From: Clostridiales bacterium
GTDB lineage: Bacteria > Bacillota > Clostridia > Christensenellales > DUVY01
Direction: 5' to 3'
DNA length: 23,978 nucleotides
Assembly (NCBI GenBank): GCA_031290295.1
Contig: JAITNT010000191.1
Span: 1 to 23,978 of the forward strand
Made by a program: the position numbers and the translations under genes. This document shows positions 8,701 to 15,198 of the stretch, piece by piece. The first letter of the stretch is position 1, and each line of letters begins with the position of its first letter. A model generated the notes under the pieces. That model was given only the letters and a program-made list of their open reading frames with translations. It did not search any database and was not told the origin of the DNA.

Positions 8701-10552
8701 ACGGGTGCAGATTTATGAATGAGTAACCCTCGATTCTGGTGTAGTCCTTATGGTAGCTGTTAATTCTTGCGCTGACCATTTCCTTGGTTTCCGTCCAGAG
8801 CGTTTCTCTCGGCGCTACAAAAGGCTTGCCGTTTGCCGACCAAATTACCGCGCCGCGTCCGCCCGCGTATCTGTCGCCGTTAAGTACTATCCCGCCCTTG
8901 AGATTAGACGCCTGTCCGTACAGATTAGCTATATCCTTGTTAAGTATTACCCCCTGTCCGTGGTCAAGTATTTCCACGACGCTTATATCCGTTCTTCCGA
9001 GATAGCCGTTCATCTTATCAAACCACTCGGCGCGGTATTGCTCCGGGTATGTAGACGGGTACATGTATCCGTGTCCGCTTACGGGCGCGATGAAGTGATC
9101 GTACGCGTTTGCGCTACCGTAGATATTAGCGAGCATTGCGGGCGCGATGTCGATCAGCGAGGGTTGAATGGTCCAGCCCATTGCGAAGCTTGCGTCCCTT
9201 GCACCCAGATAATCCGTGCTCGACAGCGGAAACTCGTTAGCCCAAACCGAAATATTATCGCCGTCGCTTCTTGCCGCGGCGACGTAATGCTTGCCTGCCT
9301 GCGGTGTGACAGGCGTAAAGTCGTTAACCTGCGCGATGCTTTGCGTCGCAAAGAAATCGGCCGCGAGCACCGACATATTCATGCTGAAGTCGCTCGGAAT
9401 CGGGAATTGTCCGTATAGGCTCGCAAAGCTGATATGCGCGCCCTCGTCGCCCGGACCCCAACCGAATATGGGCATACCCGGTCTTGCCCATTCGTGCACC
9501 TCCGTTCTGAATCTGATCGGAACGGCCGTCACGCCCGACTCATAAAGCACAAAATACTTAGCCATGATGGCGTAGTCGCGCAAAGGCACCATAGGCAAGG
9601 TTTCGTTTTCCATAGGGCGCTGTTGAACGATAATCCTATTATCGAATTCGTCCTTGTGCGCGTCGAACACATCCTTCTCCGTCATGTCGGTGGCGTCAAT
9701 CTTCATAGTAAGCCCCCAAACGTCCTCGGCAGTCTCGACAAGATCCTCGTCTACGGGCAACCAGCCCGTAACGGACGCAAGATTCGTAGCCGCCGTAATA
9801 CTCCTCGAATTATCGATACCGAACGTAGCATTGATAGTATCGCTATAAAGGATATATCCGGGATCCGCGGTCTCCGCCTTGTACATCTCCACGGCCTGCT
9901 CCAAGGTTTTGTCCTCCGTGCTTAGCGCGGGATAATCGTTTTTAATTTGGCTCAGCCAGTATGCGCTGCTGCTTACGCCGTCCTTTTCGATAGGATAATC
10001 GACGTAAAATCTTACGGTCTCACGGTTGAGCAAGCCTTGAATTGCGCTCGCCGTAATGAACTTATGACGACCGGCGTTAGCTTGCCCGTATCCGCCTAAC
10101 ACAAAAAGCTTCCTTTGCGCGTTCATTGTCGATTGAATATAGTATGCGCCGGGATAGCTCAAGCCGCCGCCCGCCGCGACGCCGTTATCGACGACGACAA
10201 CCGTAAGCGTGACGCCGCCTCCCTCCGTGGTAAATACAAAAGCGAAGCTGCCCACGGCAAAGGTGCTCAAATATGTACTCTTAAATGTTAACGCGCCGCC
10301 CAAATATGTGTAATTCGCGCCGTCTACAACGGCGACTCCCTGCTTCACGTCGGTAAACGCCTTACCCTTGTCATCGATATCGAAAGCGACGTTATCCGGA
10401 TGCGCCTTGTCGAACTCCTTGCTTACCGCGCCCGATACCGTCGGAACGGCGCTCGGATTCTCGCCGCGTTTGCATGCGCTCAACGCGAACGGAACGAGCA
10501 TGAGCATTACGAGCGCAAAGCAAGCAATTCTTTTTCCCTGTGTCTTTTTCAT
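5732..10552 (-). CDS. Giant multidomain lipoprotein: X2-like domain, GxGYxYP putative glycoside hydrolase, six C-terminal beta-sandwich modules
   Basis: 1606 residues. The signal peptide ends in lipobox LSAC (Cys27). Residues about 43-123 match the pattern of carbohydrate-binding X2 modules (KEFDK opening, VVDGANYTYLGGALTFKSTY, LSTFAVGSFAFVFT, final strand VTLTVVVVD). The GxGYxYP region follows (ITASAIQGLLNRETVRFYVDYP), with the signature GHGYMYP near residue 492. From about residue 670 to the end there are six tandem modules of about 145-165 residues. Each opens with a DPLxNxF...EDW-type motif, starting near residues 671, 818, 969, 1113, 1277 and 1443; modules 4 and 5 are the most alike. These look like carbohydrate-binding or structural jelly-roll domains. 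The protein is probably anchored outside the cell and acts on or holds a polysaccharide; GxGYxYP catalysis is unproven. GGAGGGAATTTC precedes the ATG. It follows the permease gene by 72 bases and lies in the LacI-linked gene cluster. Confidence 0.87.
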   Translation of the reverse strand: MKKTQGKRIACFALVMLMLVPFALSACKRGENPSAVPTVSGAVSKEFDKAHPDNVAFDIDDKGKAFTDVKQGVAVVDGANYTYLGGALTFKSTYLSTFAVGSFAFVFTTEGGGVTLTVVVVDNGVAAGGGLSYPGAYYIQSTMNAQRKLFVLGGYGQANAGRHKFITASAIQGLLNRETVRFYVDYPIEKDGVSSSAYWLSQIKNDYPALSTEDKTLEQAVEMYKAETADPGYILYSDTINATFGIDNSRSITAATNLASVTGWLPVDEDLVETAEDVWGLTMKIDATDMTEKDVFDAHKDEFDNRIIVQQRPMENETLPMVPLRDYAIMAKYFVLYESGVTAVPIRFRTEVHEWARPGMPIFGWGPGDEGAHISFASLYGQFPIPSDFSMNMSVLAADFFATQSIAQVNDFTPVTPQAGKHYVAAARSDGDNISVWANEFPLSSTDYLGARDASFAMGWTIQPSLIDIAPAMLANIYGSANAYDHFIAPVSGHGYMYPSTYPEQYRAEWFDKMNGYLGRTDISVVEILDHGQGVILNKDIANLYGQASNLKGGIVLNGDRYAGGRGAVIWSANGKPFVAPRETLWTETKEMVSARINSYHKDYTRIEGYSFINLHPWSHTYQDLEWVVDNFDENVVVVSPEQLIDLITRYVPKTDKTSLEDSGNTIVVPSDPLDNKFLPGAGTEDWAKTSGTEGTVAAVNQWLQIKGSATKTYTIPNKASQWISFDYKSGGRDVSFRVEIEIGGVRKTAADEIKVRNASEGTSNLHLSFDNYFTLGDYGGKQARIIVTAFGENAVSNGVSITNVKTEVKLADDPTSAGDPLNDVFASDREDWIITAFQKNASGRLDNNMIMLDGSDGWTGLFDKNVNLLAAKTFTVPSGAYAKINVLLKSSDMGTDVNAKLIVNGVVHELTQNGWQYISNLEQLKLEKILEDCGGQRAEIIIMQRDSNKNNGIGEVAYIVSFTAATYAWNPLDNNFETGADNWTGTGFTVSGGNAVLAGAAASMTKAMTMPALTPNWRQRFDVKFKVAGAAGTLKYSFKISVGGIEYDVIKDEAVVNAEYVTVSFKEFEIAGLNEPLSEKSVTFTISTLLTGAGADRSLLIDEIVISQCWETDPYFNQFEESIEDWSTESIDGWDNNGFKKDGGQPRAQITFHNLDQAAQIGRVVAVKTYTLLNTDNQKIEFYIGGQNGKYKLELQFTEGADTAKYLLIPFTNIPVTGGPTVLAEAALNKVAALNGKVYAGKEVKLIMTFESQNLEGGNTGGHNAWIDNFRTYAYSGYDAYNNTFDQGIEDWTLESIQGWGDNAFKLDTPNSRAQITYHPAGGPLGQAVASKTYTLLDTAKQKIEFLLGGQDGKFKLELQFTGADTTRYALIPFTDIPKTLGATDLFTVALDTLPTLNGITYRNKDVKLIMTFENGSVDGMDAGAGHNSWMDDFRTFEYTGYDPLNNTFEQGLEDWEFESSLGWTGGNLLGYDGTWKRAKVTYHYAGSTETPAHGQIIIKKTYTLPGSDRIRLTMNLEAAAGATPGTYSVKILVGGTVYTIRQDVTTYNVAGVRNDYVFNLYEESALNGVTLAGQEVTVYLQLDNYDTGTGFDAYLWSFKTEVAE

Positions 10553-10591
10553 GAAATTCCCTCCAAAATTTTTTTGTGTCGTATTTTCAAG

Positions 10592-10617
10592 CCGTACCGC
10601 GGTTTAAGCGCGTACGG
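10592..10617 (-). other. Hairpin between permease and giant lipoprotein genes
   Basis: Arms CCGTAC-GCG and CGC-G-GTACGG pair around a short CTTAAAC loop in the 72-base gap. No U-tract follows on the minus strand. Probably an intra-operon mRNA stability or processing element that could separate transporter from enzyme expression levels; the function is inferred. Confidence 0.45.
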
Positions 10618-10624
10618 TATTTGA

Positions 10625-11494
10625 TTACTTGATTCCCGTAACGCTCACGCTTTCGATGAACTGCCTTTGGAATATCAGATACACGGCTATTACGGGCGCC
10701 AGTGTAATCATCAACCCCGCGGCTCTTAGAACCTGGTCGCGGCTGTCCGCGAACATCGGCGAGAACGTCATAATTTTTAGTTGCAACGTGAACTTCTCGT
10801 ACGTTCTAAGCACTATCATCGGCCACAAATAATCGTTCCATATCGCAATAAACGTCAGGATAAAATATGTCCCGATTATAGGCATACTCAAGGGAAGCAC
10901 TATCCTCGCCAACCGCCTAAGCTCGCTTGCGCCGTCAATTTCCGCAGCCTCGAGCATAACGTCGGGGATCGTGTTCATAAACTGCTTTACCAAAAATATG
11001 CCGAATATATTGACAAGCCCCGGAAAAATTAACGCTCCCAGCTTGTTGAACATTCCGAGCCTTATTACCAGCATGTAGTTCGGCACCATAAGCACCTCGC
11101 CGGGAATCATCATCGTAGCCATCAGGCATATAAAGATAATGTTTTTGCCGGGAAAGCTTTTTTTACCGAGAACGTACCCGCACACCAAAACTATGATCAG
11201 GCTTAACGCCGTATACGCCCCCGCGGCAATCGCGGAATTCACATATCCCGTCCCCAGGTCGGCAAGCTTGAGCGCGTCGGCAAAATTTTTAAGATTAAGG
11301 CTTTCGGGCAGCAGATGCATTCTGCCGTCGGGCAGGTAGCTTTGCGGCCGCACCGCCTGAACGAGCTGCAGCCAAAACGGAAAAATCTGACAAAACGCGA
11401 ATACCGACAACACCGTAATAACCGCGATATTGGATATAAGCCGCGTTTTGCTTTTGACGCGCGGGCGCGGAGCTTTTATTACCGATTCACTCAT
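10625..11494 (-). CDS. Carbohydrate ABC transporter permease, MalG/UgpE type
   Basis: 289-residue inner-membrane permease with about six transmembrane segments (the first near residues 20-40, VITVLSVFAFCQIFPFWLQL). The cytoplasmic EAA loop is clear (EAAEIDGASELRRLARIVLPL), the motif that docks the ATPase, and the C-terminus FIESVSVTGIK is typical of the MalG branch of CUT1 importers. The start overlaps the end of the MalF-type permease gene by eight bases (11487-11494), so the two are translationally coupled and should form the heterodimeric channel. No ATP-binding subunit gene is in the window; as in many Gram-positive CUT1 systems, a shared MsmK/UgpC-type ATPase elsewhere probably energises it. 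Confidence 0.93.
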   Translation of the reverse strand: MSESVIKAPRPRVKSKTRLISNIAVITVLSVFAFCQIFPFWLQLVQAVRPQSYLPDGRMHLLPESLNLKNFADALKLADLGTGYVNSAIAAGAYTALSLIIVLVCGYVLGKKSFPGKNIIFICLMATMMIPGEVLMVPNYMLVIRLGMFNKLGALIFPGLVNIFGIFLVKQFMNTIPDVMLEAAEIDGASELRRLARIVLPLSMPIIGTYFILTFIAIWNDYLWPMIVLRTYEKFTLQLKIMTFSPMFADSRDQVLRAAGLMITLAPVIAVYLIFQRQFIESVSVTGIK

Positions 11495-12374
11495 ACGTCT
11501 CGCTTCCCTTGCCGCTTATAAGCAGCTGTCCGACGCTTGCAAGCAATATAAACGCAAAGACGATAAACGCCGCGGCGGCCGCCTTGCCCATATTAGAGGA
11601 CGTTCCGAACGCGTAGTCGTATATATACAGGATGCTCGATTGAGTACCGTTAGCGCCCTTAGTAATTAACTGCATCGGACCTAGAACCTTAAGCCCGTCG
11701 ATCAGGGACAAAAGTATATTCAGTACAAAGGCGTTCTTTATGAGAGGTAACGTTATGTGCCGCACAATCTTAGAGTAGCTGCCCGTCTCCAGACGCGCCG
11801 CCTCGAAATAGCTTGAGGGTATAGACATAACCGACGTGTAATAAATAATCATCTTTATCGAAAACCCGAACAAAAAAGGCATTACCATAAGAGAAAAAAG
11901 CGCGTAGCCCTCCCTCTCGAACCACGCCACCGGCTTTGCCCCGAACAAGCCTATGAGCATATTGACAAGCCCCGTCGCGTCTGCGGAAAAAACCGTTTTG
12001 GTAATTTCCGAACCGACCACCGCCGACACGAGCGTGGGCCAAAACAGTAGCGCGAGAAATATCCTTCTGCCTTTAGAAAGCCTGACCAGCAGTATCGCCA
12101 TGAGAACGCCGAAGAGGTTGTTTCCTATCATCATCGCGACCGTCCAGATTACGGTAGTCCGCATCGCGCTCCAAAAGTCCGCGTCCGTGAGCACGCTCTT
12201 ATATTGAAAGAACCCCGTCTTGGTAATCGCGTCCATCGATATCTTGAGATTTGTGAAGCTGAAAAACAGCGCCATAAAAAACGGCACGAGGAAGAACATT
12301 CCCCACCATATTATCGGTACCGATAAAAACGCGTACGAGCTAAAAATTTGCTTGTTTCTTCTGGTAAGCTTCAT
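11487..12374 (-). CDS. Carbohydrate ABC transporter permease, MalF/UgpA type
   Basis: 295-residue membrane protein with about six transmembrane helices (first helix near residues 15-38, LSVPIIWWGMFFLVPFFMAL). The EAA loop is present but divergent (EAARLETGSYSKIVRHITLPL), lacking the usual DGA after EAA. GGAGGGG three bases before the ATG supports the start. It lies 79 bases downstream of the substrate-binding protein gene and overlaps the MalG-type permease gene, the standard CUT1 order of binding protein, MalF and MalG. The transported sugar cannot be read from the sequence; neighbouring glycoside hydrolases suggest an oligosaccharide released from a surface-degraded glycan. Confidence 0.92.
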   Translation of the reverse strand: MKLTRRNKQIFSSYAFLSVPIIWWGMFFLVPFFMALFFSFTNLKISMDAITKTGFFQYKSVLTDADFWSAMRTTVIWTVAMMIGNNLFGVLMAILLVRLSKGRRIFLALLFWPTLVSAVVGSEITKTVFSADATGLVNMLIGLFGAKPVAWFEREGYALFSLMVMPFLFGFSIKMIIYYTSVMSIPSSYFEAARLETGSYSKIVRHITLPLIKNAFVLNILLSLIDGLKVLGPMQLITKGANGTQSSILYIYDYAFGTSSNMGKAAAAAFIVFAFILLASVGQLLISGKGSETYE

Positions 12375-12453
12375 TTCCCCTCCGAACCCTTTTTATTGTG
12401 GACGGCTTCGCGGTCTGCTTGCAACGATTTCAAGGCGTTAATCCTTCTGTGCC

Positions 12454-13761
12454 CTAAAGTCCCCCGTAATACTCGTCGAGCCGTTTTTGCACGCGGTTCT
12501 GATGATATGCCGCGGCATCGTCTATAGAGCTCTGCTCCATAACTACCTTCATATACATATTGCCTATCTCTGTCTCTATAAACTGCCACTCCGGACTCCC
12601 CGGACGCCTGATTGCGCCGGGCAGCGCGTCGCAGAACGGCTTCCACTTGTCGGCGGCAAAAAATTCGTCCGCAACGCCCTCCTTGGTAACGGGCAGGCAC
12701 TTCGAGGCTTTTGCGTAGTCCACCTGAATTTGGGTGTAAGCGGAAATAAAGGCGGAGAAGTCCGCGGCGATTTTTACCTTGTTTATGTCGCTCTGGTTTG
12801 TTACACACATAGAATACAGCCCCAGCACGCTGTTGTTGTTTTCACTGCCGGCGTCAAGGCTGAACAGCGGATGAATACTCACGTTCAAGCCGGCGTTTTC
12901 CACGGTAGGCACGGACCAGCAACCCATTTCGAGCATAGCCACCTTGCCCAGATAGAAGTTGCCCTCGTTAGAAAGCGACGGATTAGCCCACTCGTTGTCG
13001 ATTATTTGCTTCCACTGCCCGAGCGTTCTTTTGCTCTTTTCGCCGTTAAGAAGGGCGGTTTTCATATCGCTTGACAGGATTGTGCCGCCGTTGCGCGCCG
13101 TCCACGAAAGATAAAGCATCGCGCCGAAGCCCTTATAATCGACGCCCGTCGAAAGCGAAAATACGCTCTTATCGGGGTTTGCCGCGCTTATAGCGGTGCC
13201 CGCTGTGAGAAACTCGGCATAGGTCGCGGGGACGGGGACGCCGCCCATGATGTCGTCGTTAACATACAACTGTACGGTGTTGGCGGAGAACGGAAAAGCG
13301 TAGTATCTTCCGTCAAGCGCGTTTGCCTCTATGAGATTATCGACGTAAAGCTCCTTGTAATGCTCCGTAACGCTTGTTACGTTCGCTATCAGGTTAAGCC
13401 CGGCAAGCCCTTGTACGTATACGTGATCGATAAGCGCGGCATCGGGAAAAACGTTGCTGCCCGAGCTTATATCCGTCTTGTACGAAAGATAAAACTCGTC
13501 GCTCGTTTTCCACTCCGGCGTCACCGTGACGTTAGGTCTTGTTTTTTTGTACTCGTCGATCGCGTTGTTGAAAATCTCGCGCTTATCCCCCGTAGACGGG
13601 AGCGCAACCTTGATACTGCCCGACAGCTCGGACGGGTTTTCGGTGTATATGTCCCCCACGTCGTCGGGGCGAGACTCGCCGCCGCAGCCGTCGCAGCCCG
13701 CCGGCAAAAACAGCGCCGCCGACAAAACCGCCGCAATCAAAATTCTAATAAGCCTTCCCAT
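12454..13761 (-). CDS. Extracellular sugar-binding lipoprotein of the CUT1 ABC transporter
   Basis: 435 residues with a signal peptide and lipobox PAGC, anchoring it outside the membrane. The mature protein has the family 1 solute-binding pattern: an opening strand GSIKVALPS, an amphipathic helix EIFNNAIDEYKKTRPNVTV, and a segment DNLIEANALDGRYYAFPFSA typical of where sugar ligands sit. The ATG at 13761 is eight bases after GGAGG. It is the first gene of the transporter set. Upstream, at 13934-13955, lies the same CG-centred palindrome that brackets the regulator promoter, so the gene is a likely target of the neighbouring LacI-type repressor. Ligand identity is unknown. Confidence 0.92.
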   Translation of the reverse strand: MGRLIRILIAAVLSAALFLPAGCDGCGGESRPDDVGDIYTENPSELSGSIKVALPSTGDKREIFNNAIDEYKKTRPNVTVTPEWKTSDEFYLSYKTDISSGSNVFPDAALIDHVYVQGLAGLNLIANVTSVTEHYKELYVDNLIEANALDGRYYAFPFSANTVQLYVNDDIMGGVPVPATYAEFLTAGTAISAANPDKSVFSLSTGVDYKGFGAMLYLSWTARNGGTILSSDMKTALLNGEKSKRTLGQWKQIIDNEWANPSLSNEGNFYLGKVAMLEMGCWSVPTVENAGLNVSIHPLFSLDAGSENNNSVLGLYSMCVTNQSDINKVKIAADFSAFISAYTQIQVDYAKASKCLPVTKEGVADEFFAADKWKPFCDALPGAIRRPGSPEWQFIETEIGNMYMKVVMEQSSIDDAAAYHQNRVQKRLDEYYGGL

Positions 13762-13805
13762 CTTTTTTTCCTCCGAATCATATTTTTGTGTTCGTATTTT
13801 TGTCT

Positions 13806-13833
13806 ATAGTATCGTTTATTCAAAGGATACTAT
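13806..13833. promoter_or_regulatory. Inverted repeat in the 5' region of the binding-protein gene
   Basis: ATAGTATC and GATACTAT form a perfect 8-bp inverted repeat separated by 12 bases, about 45 bases before the start of the binding-protein gene. It differs from the CG-centred palindromes, so it would be a site for another regulator or a small RNA hairpin ahead of the ribosome binding site. Just beyond it, at 13835-13844, is a CCCCCGGGGG palindrome. I cannot assign a function. Confidence 0.4.
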
Positions 13834-13933
13834 GCCCCCGGGGGTCTTGCCCCGCCGCCCGCTAATCTCCTAAGCTCCGCCTCAAGCCGTATTATCTTTG
13901 TCGTCCTCCCCGCAACCCCCGCAGGCGGGTTGC

Positions 13934-13955
13934 AAAATAAAAACGTTTTTATTTT
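13934..13955. promoter_or_regulatory. Putative LacI-family operator ahead of the transporter genes
   Basis: Perfect 22-bp palindrome with half-site AAAATAAAAAC and a central CG, as in LacI-family operators. Two close relatives surround the promoter of the LacI-type gene (15047-15066 and 15114-15135). A TTGACG hexamer at 13972-13977 (minus strand) could serve as a -35, with a poor AT-rich -10 overlapping the palindrome, so a bound repressor would block the polymerase. A GC-rich hairpin (arms GCAACCC at 13912-13918 and GGGTTGC at 13927-13933) lies immediately downstream in the transcript. The rest of the 260-base gap between the regulator and binding-protein genes holds no ORF I would support. 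Confidence 0.7.
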
Positions 13956-14005
13956 TTCCGAAAAGCAAAGCCGTCAACCCTGTTTGCGGCTCGCAATTCT
14001 TAGGC

Positions 14006-14030
14006 GGACGGTAAAAGCCCTTTACCGTCC
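14006..14030 (-). terminator. Hairpin overlapping the end of the LacI-type gene
   Basis: GGACGGTAAA and TTTACCGTCC form a perfect 10-bp stem around a five-base loop; the regulator's TAA stop codon lies in the left arm. The transcript then continues GCCTAAG with no U-run, so it may weaken read-through or protect the 3' end rather than act as a classical intrinsic terminator. Its position fits separation of regulator and transporter transcripts. Confidence 0.45.
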
Positions 14031-15026
14031 GGCATTTACCGAGCACGATTCCGTGAACTCGATTTTATAGTTTCCTATCACAATTTCTTTTTTTTGTCGG
14101 CTTTTTTCCCTCGGAATAAGATTGAGCTGCCTGACGGCGATACTGCCCAAATCCTTGTAATCCACCGTTACCGACGTCAACTTAGGCTTCAGGAATTTGA
14201 ACCTGTCGTCTATGCCGAGCATAGCCAGCGAAACAAATTCTCCTACCCGTCTGCCCTTGCTTGCCTCCCGCTCGTATACAAGCTCGGCGATGTCCGCGCT
14301 CTCCGTGACTACGGCGGTGTAGGCGCTTTCGGGTATGCTAAGAAAATTTGCTTTATCGAGCGCCGCGTCTATCCTCGTGTTTATGTGGAGCGCGTCGTCC
14401 GGCTCGAGCCCGTATTCCCTGAACGCCTTGCCGTATCCCTCCCATCTGTCGTGGGTTATAAGCCAGTTTTTCTTACTGTTAAACAGCAGTATTTTTCTGT
14501 GCCCCAGCCCGAGAAGGTTTTTTACGACGTTATATGTTATCTCAACGTTGTTTACGTCGCAATAGGATGTACACTCGTCCGCTATCTTGCCGACCATTAT
14601 CATGGGAATTTCCACCTCGGCAAGCTCGCTTATGCGATAGTCGTCCTCCTGCGGACAAAAAACTATCGCGCCGTCTATCGGCTCGCGGTTAGAAATAATG
14701 CGCCGGTGCAGCTGGCTTTGGCTTATATCGGCGTACAGCATTACGCGCATGTTTTTTTTGCCGGACTCCTGCGTTACGCCGCTGATAAAATCAAAGTACG
14801 TGGCATAGTTGACCTTGGTAAAGTTATAGAAGAATATCCCTATAATATCGGTATTCTTCGTAACCATGCTCGCCGCAATAATATTAGGCGTGTAATGCAG
14901 CTCCGCCGCGATTTTCTTGATGCGTTCGCACGTTTTCGGCTTAACGCAAGGCTTGCCCGCCAACGCATTAGAAACCGTCGACGGAGCGACGTCGGCTATT
15001 CTTGCGACATCCTTAATAGTTGTCAT
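14022..15026 (-). CDS. LacI/GalR-family transcriptional regulator
   Basis: 334 residues, normal length for the family. Residues 1-25 form the LacI helix-turn-helix (TTIKDVARIADVAPSTVSNAL). The hinge region YTPNIIAASM has Met where most members have the Leu that wedges into the operator's central CG step. The remainder is a periplasmic-binding-protein-like sugar sensor ending with the typical LTSVTVDYKDLGSIAVRQL. GAAGGGG precedes the ATG. Its TTGACA-17-TAACAT promoter is flanked by two CG-centred palindromes, indicating autoregulation. A third copy ahead of the binding-protein gene indicates that it controls the transporter and glycoside hydrolase cluster. The effector is probably a sugar or sugar phosphate derived from the imported glycan; this is inferred. 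Confidence 0.93.
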   Translation of the reverse strand: MTTIKDVARIADVAPSTVSNALAGKPCVKPKTCERIKKIAAELHYTPNIIAASMVTKNTDIIGIFFYNFTKVNYATYFDFISGVTQESGKKNMRVMLYADISQSQLHRRIISNREPIDGAIVFCPQEDDYRISELAEVEIPMIMVGKIADECTSYCDVNNVEITYNVVKNLLGLGHRKILLFNSKKNWLITHDRWEGYGKAFREYGLEPDDALHINTRIDAALDKANFLSIPESAYTAVVTESADIAELVYEREASKGRRVGEFVSLAMLGIDDRFKFLKPKLTSVTVDYKDLGSIAVRQLNLIPREKSRQKKEIVIGNYKIEFTESCSVNAGR

Positions 15027-15046
15027 TTACCCCTTCTTTTAAGCTT

Positions 15047-15066
15047 AAATAAAAACGTTTTTATTT
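15047..15066. promoter_or_regulatory. Putative LacI-type operator O2 (downstream of the regulator's promoter)
   Basis: Perfect 20-bp palindrome, half-site AAATAAAAAC with central CG, nearly identical to the site at 13934-13955. It lies just downstream of the predicted transcription start of the regulator gene (about 15069) and ends 20 bases before its ATG, the classic roadblock position for autorepression. Confidence 0.72.
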
Positions 15067-15075
15067 CTTACCTCT

Positions 15076-15104
15076 ATGTTACCATATTCCGAAAGGCTTG
15101 TCAA
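15076..15104 (-). promoter_or_regulatory. Sigma-A promoter of the LacI-type gene
   Basis: TTGACA (15104-15099 on the minus strand) and TAACAT (15081-15076) separated by exactly 17 bases. The promoter lies between two putative operators whose centres are 68 bp apart, so repression by occlusion or a short loop is plausible. Confidence 0.75.
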
Positions 15105-15113
15105 TATGTTTTC

Positions 15114-15135
15114 AAAAATAAAACGTTTTATTTTT
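15114..15135. promoter_or_regulatory. Putative LacI-type operator O1 (upstream of the regulator's promoter)
   Basis: Perfect 22-bp palindrome, half-site AAAAATAAAAC with central CG. The A-tract next to the centre is one base shorter on each side than in the other two sites (TAAAAC versus TAAAAAC), so affinity may differ. It lies about 10 bp upstream of the -35 element. Confidence 0.68.
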
Positions 15136-15198
15136 TGCCCGCTTTTTTGTCCGCTTTGTTGCCGCGTCAGCGTTGTTGTGAGGCTCCGTTAACGCGCT

